This document shows, piece after piece, positions 1-6,552 of a stretch of DNA of 11,244 nucleotides. The stretch's first letter is position 1, and every line of letters begins with the position of its first letter. The notes beneath the pieces are model-generated. The model did not search any database. It saw only the letters and a program-made list of their open reading frames with translations, and was not told the origin of the DNA. The stretch is taken from NCBI GenBank assembly GCA_036939355.1, contig JALLAP010001155.1, positions 1-11,244 of the forward strand, written 5' to 3'. Made by a program: the position numbers and the translations under genes. Source of the stretch: Thalassiosira profunda (lineage: Eukaryota; Bacillariophyta; Thalassiosirophyceae; Thalassiosirales; Thalassiosiraceae).

Positions 1-8
1 CGTTCAAG

Positions 9-824
9 ATGAAGGTCCTAAGATCTCTGTTCGCCACGACGGCCCTCCTCTCGATGGCCGGCCTGTCGTCCGCGGCCAAAGAAAAGGAGTACGTGTACGG
101 CAAGGATCCGAAGAAGGACGCCGAGTACGACATCTCTATGGGCATGGCCGGGATCCAACAAGCGGCGAAGGATCCCAAGCTGCTCGCGCAACTGTTCCAG
201 GATATGCAGGTGAGCTTTGCTGGACGCCGCGGGAGGATACCGGATACAGGATACCGCCGCGATCGCAGAGTGGTCGAATGCAATGATGTGTGCACGATCG
301 CTTGACATGACCTGATTGGGATGTGTGCCCTTCTGTCTTCACTCTCATCGACCCCATACTAATGCACCATCCACCTACGCTTTCCGCCCGAATAGGATCC
401 CCAACTGATGGCTGAGGCAAAGAAAATGATGGAGAGCCCGGAATGGAAGAAGAAGATGAAGAACCTCACCAACGACAAGGCATTCAAAAAGAACATGGAG
501 TCGGTGAAGCAAACGATGGAGGACCCCAACCAGGCGGCGCAAATGCAGGCCAAAATGGAGCACATGATGAAGGCCGGGAACAAGGAGTTGCAGGCGGAGG
601 CCAAGGGCACCATGGCCGAGGCGATGCAGGCCATGAACGACCCGTCGGTCATGGCCGACGCCGCGCGCATGATGAAGGACCCCCAATTTCAACAGCAGCT
701 GAGCCAGATGGCGAAGGATCCCAGTTTTCAGAAGTACGTTAGCGCGATGCAGGATATGATGCAAGACCCGGGAACGAAGAGACAGATGGAGCAGATGGCT
801 GACTCGTTCCGATCGGCGTTGTAA
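9..824 (+). CDS. Secreted/ER methionine-rich protein with Asp-Pro (STI1-like) helical repeats; two exons
   Basis: The exons are 9-209 and 396-824, joined in phase 0, giving 209 aa. Residues 1-22 form a classic signal peptide (basic start, hydrophobic LFATTALLSMAGL, small residues SSA before AKEKEY). No Phe follows the cleavage site, so the secretory pathway is more likely than the plastid. The rest is hydrophilic, probably all helical and Met-rich (27 Met in total). Asp-Pro steps fall at residues 33, 55, 68, 110, 149, 162, 175 and 191, with Ser-Pro at 81, and many are exactly 13 residues apart. Motifs such as MMKDPQFQQQLSQMAKDP resemble the DP-rich STI1 chaperone-binding repeats of Hop/Sti1 and Tic40-like proteins. 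That resemblance is by eye, and no TPR domain is visible. Chaperone or client binding in the ER is inference. The start has A at -3 and lies only 8 bases from the window edge, so an upstream extension cannot be excluded. Confidence 0.82.
210..395 (+). other. Spliceosomal intron of the DP-repeat gene
   Basis: This 186-bp intron has donor GTGAGC directly after codon ATG-CAG and acceptor AATAG before GAT-CCC-CAA. Joining the two exons is in phase and continues a DP repeat (QDMQ|DPQLM), so the intron sits exactly at a repeat boundary. The unspliced reading frame stops inside the intron at 303-305. Confidence 0.85.
235..255 (+). repeat. Short tandem repeat, three GGATAC units at 7-bp spacing
   Basis: GGATAC occurs at 235-240, 242-247 and 249-254, each followed by C or A, which makes a 7-bp tandem array within the intron. 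It is probably a minor slippage repeat, and no function is evident. Confidence 0.7.
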
Positions 825-1093
825 GCCGGACTGATGACCTTCTTTTGGATGAACGAGTTGAGGTCGCGGAAGAGATTGAGGTTGCGCGAGGAAGTTGTAG
901 ATTGACTCCTAGCGTTTGCATGATATTGTACGGATGTTACCTCGAGCGGTGACCAATGTACGTTCTTTTGGGTCAGCGTCAGTTCCGGATAACGGCGCTC
1001 TAGCCGCCGAAACGACTTAAAAAGCTGTGCAGCCCATGTTGCGATACAAGTTGTGTTCACTATTCTTACAAAGGTATAGCTGCAACCTTCCTC
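825..1093. other. Convergent intergenic region (3' UTRs of genes 1 and 2)
   Basis: These 269 bp lie between two facing stop codons. There is no supported ORF, no AATAAA on either strand and no RNA gene. A weak inverted repeat, CGGC (993-996) with GCCG (1003-1006), could form a small hairpin. The region presumably holds both 3' UTRs and cleavage sites. Confidence 0.6.
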
Positions 1094-2800
1094 TTACTCC
1101 TCGCCCTCCCCTTTCTCTTCCTGCATCATCTCGTGGCTGAGATACCGCGAAAACTCAGTTGTGAACGTCAACTTCTCGCCCTTGTTCCAGTCTTCGAGCT
1201 GTTGCACTATGTCCGGCAGGGTCCAGTCACCTTGGTTTCTAAGGTAAATGGCGCTTTCGCGAGCCCTGGCGTCGTTCTCCTCGGCACCCTTTCTTGTGTG
1301 TCCACTGTCGCCACCCTCAGGGACAACCACGATATGATCAGCGTGGACGATGGTGTCGTCAAAGTCAGTAGATGAAAACTCGGTCGGCGTTGGGGTATCG
1401 AGCACTTCATCCTCCTCATCACTCTCGTAGTCGAAGTCGTCGTCTTCGTAATCCGAGTCGCTCTCGAAATCTTCGTCGTCCTCTTCGTCAACAGTGGCCG
1501 ACAATTGCGACAACACCTCGGACACTCTTTGCGCTCGTTTCCTTCTAGCTTGGAGTATCTCAGCAAGCGAGTGCTCCATAATACCGGCCAGCTCCGAGGC
1601 CAGAGGGTTCAATGCGACTTCTTCTCCAAAGCGGCGATCAGCGAGCCATTTTTTGGCAATGTTCAGCGCATCGATTGTTTTATCTTCTCCGAGAAACTGT
1701 GTCAGATTGATGTCGCCTCCAAACCCGAAGGAGGACCACCCCCCACGAAGCAGGCCCATGCAATCCTCGTATTGCTTCTGCTTGAGCAACATCAAAAAGG
1801 GCTCCGCGAGGAGGTCCTCTGCCAGCTGTTGCAGTTCCCCCTGGGAGGATACTTGCAGCGCCGACCGAGCGTGCTGAAAGATGTTCAGCAACTCCAGCGA
1901 GAGGGGAGGTGTGTGCGTTCCCTCCTTAATAGCCTGCAGCTGGCCGGGCATGATAAGGCGGGTTTTGCCACGATCGGCGACTTTAGAGACATCGTCATCC
2001 GCCCAAGATTTCGTGAGCAAGATCCCCATCGCCAACCGTTGATACAGTGGACGGTGCGGGGGCAGCCCCAATTCCTCGGCGCGACGCGACAATTGCAGCG
2101 CCCGGCCAACAGTTGTGGGGGAATGCAAGTCTCTGTCGCACGGAGGCTCGTCAACACCATCCTGTTCAAAGCTGAGTGGGGTGCACCTCTCAACCATTCT
2201 CAGAAACACGTGATGCAATTTGCTCATACTTTTGGCCGCCTTTTTCAGCTGCTCTCTCAGCGCCCCCTCATCATCTTGCTCATTCACCCTTTGCAAAGAC
2301 TGGACCATCTCCAAATACCTCTCCAAGTCAAGGGAATTCACCATGACCAAGAAGAAATCGGCCATCGCCACCAATTCATCCGTGGATGAATTTGTGTTGT
2401 TCCTCAGGAGAGTTTTGCCCTCGGATTGCAGCTGATCGAAGAGCTCGTGGGCTCCCTGGAGTTCGGACAACAACTTTGCATTTGAACTCGTGCTGGTAGC
2501 ATCCTCAGCATCCTCATCTGCACAAGGTATTGACTGAGCTGGCAGTGATGTGCTGGGTAAAGGTGCAGTAGTTGCAGCTGCCACAAGTGGATCTGGATCT
2601 TTCACCACAACTTCATCCGTGGAGAAACGTGTGAGCATCTGCCAGCGATGGTGGCAACCTCTCTGCGGAGATGCAGGAGAGGCTGGCGGTGAACATAAGA
2701 CCGAGTGGGCTCTGCTCGCAGCAGCGTCACCCCTGCCGGCTTTGAAGATTCTCCAACTCGCCGCCGCCGGACGGCGCCACTGCAAAACTTGCGCTGACAT
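1094..2800 (-). CDS. Predicted mitochondrial helical (possibly PPR-like) protein with acidic tract; function unknown
   Basis: A single-exon frame encodes 568 aa from the ATG at 2798-2800 to a TAA at 1094-1096. I chose this start because residues 1-60 look like a mitochondrial presequence: Arg, Ala, Ser and Trp-rich with few acidic residues, ending in LTRFST, a plausible processing site. The frame stays open upstream to an ATG at 2989, but that would consume most of the shared promoter. Residues 105-430 appear helical. The stretch at about 230-262 (ALQLSRRAEELGLPPHRPLY) is reminiscent of a PPR repeat, without a clear tandem series. Residues 438-465 are a dense Asp/Glu/Ser tract. The C-terminus (about 516-556), containing IYLRNQGDWTLPDIVQQLED, looks like a conserved terminal element. 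A role in organelle RNA metabolism would be a guess. The gene is divergent from gene 3 and convergent with gene 1. Confidence 0.75.
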   Translation of the reverse strand: MSAQVLQWRRPAAASWRIFKAGRGDAAASRAHSVLCSPPASPASPQRGCHHRWQMLTRFSTDEVVVKDPDPLVAAATTAPLPSTSLPAQSIPCADEDAEDATSTSSNAKLLSELQGAHELFDQLQSEGKTLLRNNTNSSTDELVAMADFFLVMVNSLDLERYLEMVQSLQRVNEQDDEGALREQLKKAAKSMSKLHHVFLRMVERCTPLSFEQDGVDEPPCDRDLHSPTTVGRALQLSRRAEELGLPPHRPLYQRLAMGILLTKSWADDDVSKVADRGKTRLIMPGQLQAIKEGTHTPPLSLELLNIFQHARSALQVSSQGELQQLAEDLLAEPFLMLLKQKQYEDCMGLLRGGWSSFGFGGDINLTQFLGEDKTIDALNIAKKWLADRRFGEEVALNPLASELAGIMEHSLAEILQARRKRAQRVSEVLSQLSATVDEEDDEDFESDSDYEDDDFDYESDEEDEVLDTPTPTEFSSTDFDDTIVHADHIVVVPEGGDSGHTRKGAEENDARARESAIYLRNQGDWTLPDIVQQLEDWNKGEKLTFTTEFSRYLSHEMMQEEKGEGEE

Positions 2801-2888
2801 CTGGTAGGGCGTGGCTGGGCGGAGCCAGCGGGCGCAGGGAATGTCTCTGCTGCCCTCCTGCGCGGCTGCGGGCTGGTTGGGATGTCGA

Positions 2889-2914
2889 TGTCCGATGCGT
2901 ACGATTGTCCGATG
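2889..2914 (+). repeat. 9-bp direct repeat TGTCCGATG flanking a CGTACG palindrome
   Basis: TGTCCGATG occurs at 2889-2897 and 2906-2914, 17 bp apart start to start, with the palindrome CGTACG at 2898-2903 between them. Repeated words inside a short divergent promoter may be factor-binding sites. No matching factor was recognised. Confidence 0.4.
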
Positions 2915-2950
2915 GGGGCCCGTTTTCAGCGGACACTTTCCCAACCACCC

Positions 2951-2958
2951 TTTCCCGC
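2951..2958 (+). promoter_or_regulatory. E2F/DP-like site TTTCCCGC
   Basis: TTTCCCGCC fits the E2F/DP consensus TTTSSCGC conserved from plants to animals, and lies 109 bp before the PRMT3-like start codon. A single 8-mer in a C-rich promoter may be chance. If it is real, it would suggest cell-cycle control of one or both divergent genes. Confidence 0.3.
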
Positions 2959-3051
2959 CTCCCCGTGCAACTGAACACACACAACCCACCCCGCTCCTCT
3001 ACCTAACCCACTCGGCGGCTCTCTCTCTCGTAGCTGCCTATCAACCTCAAA

Positions 3052-3061
3052 CAATTGCAAC
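3052..3061 (+). promoter_or_regulatory. CAATTGCAAC element just upstream of the PRMT3-like start codon
   Basis: The 10-mer ends 6 bases before the ATG at 3068. The identical 10-mer lies 3 bases before the start codon of gene 6 on the other strand (10918-10927). It may be an initiator or 5' leader element. This is inference from two occurrences. Confidence 0.3.
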
Positions 3062-3067
3062 GCAACG

Positions 3068-4825
3068 ATGGCGGCATCCGAGAGGAACGGCGAGGACGAC
3101 CCGTGGTCGGACGAGGACGACGGCATCGATGATGATGACGACGAGCTCGAATGCGAGGGCGACGACGACGATCGCTTCGCCTTCCGTTCCATCTGCAGCC
3201 CCTCGGCCGCGCCGACCTTCGACAGCCTTGAGTTGGCGCTGGAGCACGATCGATCGACCTACAGATTCGACCTCTTGGACTACTTGGCGCCGTCGACGGA
3301 CGACGAGTTCTTCGAGGGGGCGATCCAGCTCGTGAACAAGTGCCGCCAGTTCGTGAAGGATAACGAAGAGGAGGGGTTGGAGGCGCTGGAGTTGGGCAAG
3401 AGATTGGATGCGTATTTGAAGAGCCACTCTGCAAATGGCGAGGATGATATGGCGTATTACAAACCCGTGCTGGAAGATGATGCGATGTTGATGTGCATCG
3501 ATGAACTGCAAGAGCTGAAGAGCAACGGTGAGGGTGAAGCAGGAGACGGATCTACCAGTGCCAAGATGGAAAGTGTGGATGCAAAGGCAGAGTCTGAGAC
3601 GGTAAAGGAGCTGCAATCAAGGTTGGCACTGCTGGAGGAGCAACTGTCTCGCACGAGGGCCTGCATTGCATCTCTTGCCAACGATGACGCCGACAGTTTG
3701 TCGGACGGCTCGTACAGCGATGGCGACAACGGGGCGCGAAAGAAAGGCGGCGGGATGAAGAAGAAATCGCCAGACAACGACACCTACTACTTCAGCTCCT
3801 ACTCCAACACGTGCATCCACGAGACCATGCTGCGCGATACCGTCCGCACTGCGGCCTACGAGGAGGCCATTCTTTCCAACTTGGAGTCTCTGTTCCGCGG
3901 CAAAACGGTACTGGACATTGGATGCGGCACGGGCGTGCTGTCCCTCTTTTGCGCCAAGGCGGGGGCCAAAAAGGTGATTGCGGTGGACAACAGTGACATT
4001 ATCGATCAGGCGCGGCAAATCGTCAAGCTGAACGGCCACGAGGACGTAGTGGCGTGCGTCCGCGGGAAGGTGGAAACTCTCCTCGAGACGAAGGGCTTGC
4101 CACTGTCGGAGGGGGAGACGGTCGACATTATCGTCAGCGAGTGGATGGGATACGCCCTCTTCTTTGAGACGATGCTTCCGTCCGTGATGGCTGCGCGGGA
4201 TGCGCTAATGACGCCGGTCACTGGCACGATGTTCCCCAACGCGAGCTCGATATTCATCGAAGGTGCCAACCGCAGCGATCGAGTGAATTATTGGGATAAC
4301 GTGCACGGGCTGAACATGAAGCCAATGAAAGAAAGGATGGCGTTCGAGCTGACCCAAGACGCTGACGTGGAGGTGGTGGATGACAAGCATATTGTCACGA
4401 ACAGAGCAAAGCTGATCCAGCATGACCTCAACAAGTGCAAGGACGAAGACCTGGACTTTGAGGCTCCATTCCAACTGAGTCTTCGTGACGAGAACTCATC
4501 AGATGCGGTGGAGATACACCAACTTGTGATCTCGTTCGATATTGATTTCGCTGTGTCCAACACAAAGGCTGTGAGCTTCAGCACCGGATGCCAAAGCACG
4601 CCTACTCACTGGAAGCAGGCGGTGCTTTGGTTCGACCCGATGCATAACAGTCCTGTTCTGAAGAAGGGGCGTGACGATGTGCTGAAGGGAACATTCAGAA
4701 TGAAGCGCAATGCAAAGAATCACAGAGACATCGATATGGCTGTGCTGTGGGAGACGGGGCGAGTCGAGGATGGAAGCTGGGTGAGGACGATGGACGGCGC
4801 ACTGAAGAGAAGCCTGATCGCATAG
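3068..4825 (+). CDS. PRMT3: PRMT3-type protein arginine N-methyltransferase
   Basis: This single-exon gene encodes 585 aa. It is a class I arginine methyltransferase using S-adenosylmethionine. Core motifs in order: YFSSYSNTCIHETMLRD (240-257), motif I VLDIGCGTG (281-289) with the acidic VD at 306-307, the double-E loop SEWMGYALFFE (357-367; Glu358 and Glu367), and the THW loop (513-515). A C-terminal beta-barrel region follows the Rossmann core. The N-terminus is strongly acidic (8-36), then comes a finger-like segment (about 42-68), then a coiled-coil segment (about 177-203), the order seen in PRMT3 rather than PRMT1. In the finger only Cys43 and His60 remain; the expected second Cys and second His positions are Ser46 and Tyr65. 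Family members methylate ribosomal protein uS5 (RPS2) in the cytosol; that substrate is inferred here. The catalytic residues look intact. The start has a good context (A at -3, G at +4). Confidence 0.93.
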   Translation: MAASERNGEDDPWSDEDDGIDDDDDELECEGDDDDRFAFRSICSPSAAPTFDSLELALEHDRSTYRFDLLDYLAPSTDDEFFEGAIQLVNKCRQFVKDNEEEGLEALELGKRLDAYLKSHSANGEDDMAYYKPVLEDDAMLMCIDELQELKSNGEGEAGDGSTSAKMESVDAKAESETVKELQSRLALLEEQLSRTRACIASLANDDADSLSDGSYSDGDNGARKKGGGMKKKSPDNDTYYFSSYSNTCIHETMLRDTVRTAAYEEAILSNLESLFRGKTVLDIGCGTGVLSLFCAKAGAKKVIAVDNSDIIDQARQIVKLNGHEDVVACVRGKVETLLETKGLPLSEGETVDIIVSEWMGYALFFETMLPSVMAARDALMTPVTGTMFPNASSIFIEGANRSDRVNYWDNVHGLNMKPMKERMAFELTQDADVEVVDDKHIVTNRAKLIQHDLNKCKDEDLDFEAPFQLSLRDENSSDAVEIHQLVISFDIDFAVSNTKAVSFSTGCQSTPTHWKQAVLWFDPMHNSPVLKKGRDDVLKGTFRMKRNAKNHRDIDMAVLWETGRVEDGSWVRTMDGALKRSLIA

Positions 4826-4863
4826 ATATGTGCATAGTTTGTGCAGATGATCTTATCGCTTGG
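4826..4863. other. 38-bp gap between convergent coding ends of genes 3 and 4
   Basis: The TAG of the PRMT3-like gene (4823-4825) and the TAG of the minus-strand plastid gene (4864-4866 as CTA) face each other across 38 bp. Each 3' UTR almost certainly runs into the other gene's coding region. No terminator or poly(A) hexamer is visible. Confidence 0.7.
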
Positions 4864-6339
4864 CTAACTGCCCGCGAGCCCTCGCTGTACAGTAGACATG
4901 AGCTTGAAGATCAGGTCCCCAACCAATCGAAGCGGTCTGTAATCCAGGTAAACAATCCTCAAAGCCGCCACGACCTGTGGGTTGCGCGCCCCGAAGAAGC
5001 AACCTTTCAGTATCTCCACTCGTCTGGTTGGATGCATATCCAACTCATCGCCTTTGCCATTTCCTAAAAACCTGCTCTCCCACAGCTTGAAGGTGGACAC
5101 GTACTCATCGAATCGCTCGCTGAACTTCTCTCTCTTTTTGCACGAGGTGCTGCTTCCGCTTTGAATTGCCTTCTTTGCCAGCAGTATCGACGTTTCCTGC
5201 TCCTTGTCACCGCATGTGCGACGCTCTAGTGCTTTCTCTTCCAGCCTTTGCAGCACCAACCTCATTTTCTCGCCAGAGTAGGATTGCTTTCGTGTGGAGC
5301 ATTGATACAGTACCTTCATGAACACTGCAAAGGTCATCTCAAGATATTGCTCGTCGTGCACATTTTGTGAGTGGCGTCTACTCCTCTTCGAGTTGTAATA
5401 CTCCTCCACCTGCAACTCTTCCTCAAGGGCAGATTGTCTCGCGATTGTCTCGAGCTCCTCTATGTTTTCCACGAGCCCCTCTTCTATCAAAATCTTGTCA
5501 ATGCACAGGTCCGTCAGCTGAGGTAACGAGACCACCCCGCCCTCCTGCGATTGCTCCTCTTCAACCACAGTTTCCAAAGAGTGCTCCAATAACAGACCCT
5601 CATCCATGATTGTATCCCACGTATCTCGCGCATACTCCACCACCTCCTGGTCCCATCCCGGACACAGCTCGAAGGCCCTTACAATCTCCCCCCTCCGTTC
5701 CTCTCTCACCTCCTCCATCACATTGCGCAAGTGCTTGAATATCCTCCGCCCCGCCAATCGAATCGGAAGGTAGTCCTCGAACAGCACGGTGAACGAGCGC
5801 AGCACCTCGGGTTCCAACGATGCTGCCTGAACACCGGAGTACAAGACCCTGTATCTGATGCCCTCTTCTTTGGATCGCTGATGCGGCTTCTTTTCGTGCT
5901 CTGCGTGTGGATAGTGGAGGTACCGGTTCGACGTGGTGGTCAGAGATTGTATATCCCTCTCCGAGTAGGTCAAGAAGGCATTCATCATGTTGACAAACTC
6001 CGATTCCAGCGGCGTTTGGTGGTCGTCGTCGTAACGGCCCAGAGGGTGGCTGATGTCTCCGTGCAGGGGATCGTCCATCTCCAGGGCCGGCATGGCGTTC
6101 TCCGCCATCAATTGCAGCGCCATTGCACGGGTGTCAGATTCGGCGTGCTCGGCGCCGGCGCTCCGAGAGGTGGTCGAAGACAACGGCAGCGTCGGCCGCG
6201 ACCGAGAGGAGGGGTAGTTGCAATTCGTTCGCCGGAGAGGGTGGTGCAGCGGACGCGATGGGGGCGTCCGCTCGACGGCGACGAACGCAGCCGCCTCGCC
6301 GAGGCACAGCGACGACAGCGCTAGCAGTGGGATCGCCAT
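4864..6339 (-). CDS. Plastid-targeted protein of unknown function with a duplicated DYxPxRLxG motif
   Basis: The gene is a single exon of 491 aa, with its ATG at 6337-6339 in a good context (GACGATGGCG). I chose this Met over one 20 codons upstream because it starts a clean signal peptide, MAIPLLALSSLCLGEAAA, followed by FVAVERTPP. The Ala-Ala-Phe junction is the diatom ASAFAP-type motif, and the next 45 or so residues are Arg/Ser/Pro-rich like a transit peptide. This predicts the plastid stroma. The mature part is charged and helical. A motif at about 164-204 (LEPEVLRSFTVLFEDYLPIR, then LAGRRIFKHL) recurs at about 442-482 (NPQVVAALRIVYLDYRPLRL, then VGDLIFKLM). I do not recognise the family. 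Acidic, Glu-rich helices lie between the copies (about 255-315). The gene shares a short divergent promoter with gene 5, another apparently organellar protein. Confidence 0.85.
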   Translation of the reverse strand: MAIPLLALSSLCLGEAAAFVAVERTPPSRPLHHPLRRTNCNYPSSRSRPTLPLSSTTSRSAGAEHAESDTRAMALQLMAENAMPALEMDDPLHGDISHPLGRYDDDHQTPLESEFVNMMNAFLTYSERDIQSLTTTSNRYLHYPHAEHEKKPHQRSKEEGIRYRVLYSGVQAASLEPEVLRSFTVLFEDYLPIRLAGRRIFKHLRNVMEEVREERRGEIVRAFELCPGWDQEVVEYARDTWDTIMDEGLLLEHSLETVVEEEQSQEGGVVSLPQLTDLCIDKILIEEGLVENIEELETIARQSALEEELQVEEYYNSKRSRRHSQNVHDEQYLEMTFAVFMKVLYQCSTRKQSYSGEKMRLVLQRLEEKALERRTCGDKEQETSILLAKKAIQSGSSTSCKKREKFSERFDEYVSTFKLWESRFLGNGKGDELDMHPTRRVEILKGCFFGARNPQVVAALRIVYLDYRPLRLVGDLIFKLMSTVQRGLAGS

Positions 6340-6552
6340 CGTCGAAGGCGCCTGGCAATAACTTCCGCCCGGTCTCGTCAGAATTATGAGAGGCTGCAAC
6401 TCCTCTCTAGAGGCGAGGTCGTCATGGGATTGCGTTCTGCTGAGTGGGCGAGTGGGTGGGTGGTGGGCGGAGAGCGGAGAGGCGAGCTGACGTCACAAAT
6501 CAAAATCCACATCATCCATCATCAATCATCCGCTCCCACTCCCCGATCCTAG
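6340..6552. promoter_or_regulatory. Divergent promoter of two organelle-targeted genes
   Basis: 213 bp separate the start codons of genes 4 and 5. The region contains a G-rich stretch of GGG runs (about 6445-6475), a perfect TGACGTCA palindrome (6488-6495) and an ATC/ATCA-rich run (about 6509-6530) that probably belongs to the gene 5 leader. No TATA box is evident. An in-frame TAG directly precedes the gene 5 ATG. Confidence 0.6.
6488..6495. promoter_or_regulatory. CRE palindrome TGACGTCA (putative bZIP site; CO2/cAMP-responsive element)
   Basis: This perfect 8-bp palindrome lies 57 bp before the gene 5 ATG and 148 bp before the gene 4 ATG. It contains both TGACGT and ACGTCA, the hexamers described as CO2/cAMP-responsive elements in Phaeodactylum carbonic anhydrase promoters and bound there by a bZIP factor. 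Because it is palindromic it could serve both genes. Function here is inferred from sequence identity only. Confidence 0.5.

Larger units (their letters stand above)
2801..3067. promoter_or_regulatory. Shared divergent promoter of the mitochondrial protein gene and the PRMT3-like gene
   Basis: 267 bp separate the two start codons. The left half is GC-rich. The right half, next to the PRMT3 start, is a pyrimidine-rich C/T/A strand typical of a 5' UTR. No TATA box is visible. It contains a 9-bp direct repeat (2889-2914), an E2F-like site (2951-2958) and CAATTGCAAC just before the PRMT3 ATG. Transcription start sites cannot be fixed from sequence alone. Confidence 0.6.

Noticed and set aside
820..826. 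GTAAGC donor-like word overlapping the stop codon of gene 1
   Set aside because: No downstream acceptor opens a convincing in-phase exon before gene 2, and the repeat protein ends naturally at this stop.
1505..2389. A 294-codon open frame on the + strand opposite gene 2
   Set aside because: It is antisense to the better-supported minus-strand gene, its protein is Gln/Leu/Arg-rich without recognisable domains, and it is explained as a shadow of gene 2 codon bias.
2801..2989. Upstream ATG at 2989 as the start of gene 2 (63 extra residues)
   Set aside because: It would leave only 78 bp to the divergent PRMT3 start and put the presequence-like segment internally. The ATG at 2800 gives a better mitochondrial N-terminus. 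It is not fully excluded.
2811..3335. A + strand frame running through the divergent promoter into the PRMT3 gene
   Set aside because: It is in a different frame from PRMT3 and becomes Arg/Thr/Ser low complexity where it overlaps. It has no protein-like features.
5731..6324. A 197-codon + strand frame opposite the plastid gene
   Set aside because: Its Arg/Val/Gly-rich composition and lack of motifs mark it as an antisense shadow. The minus frame has a clear plastid presequence.
6340..6399. Upstream ATG at 6399 as the start of gene 4 (20 extra residues)
   Set aside because: The extra residues would precede and spoil a clean signal peptide. The ATG at 6339 has the better context.
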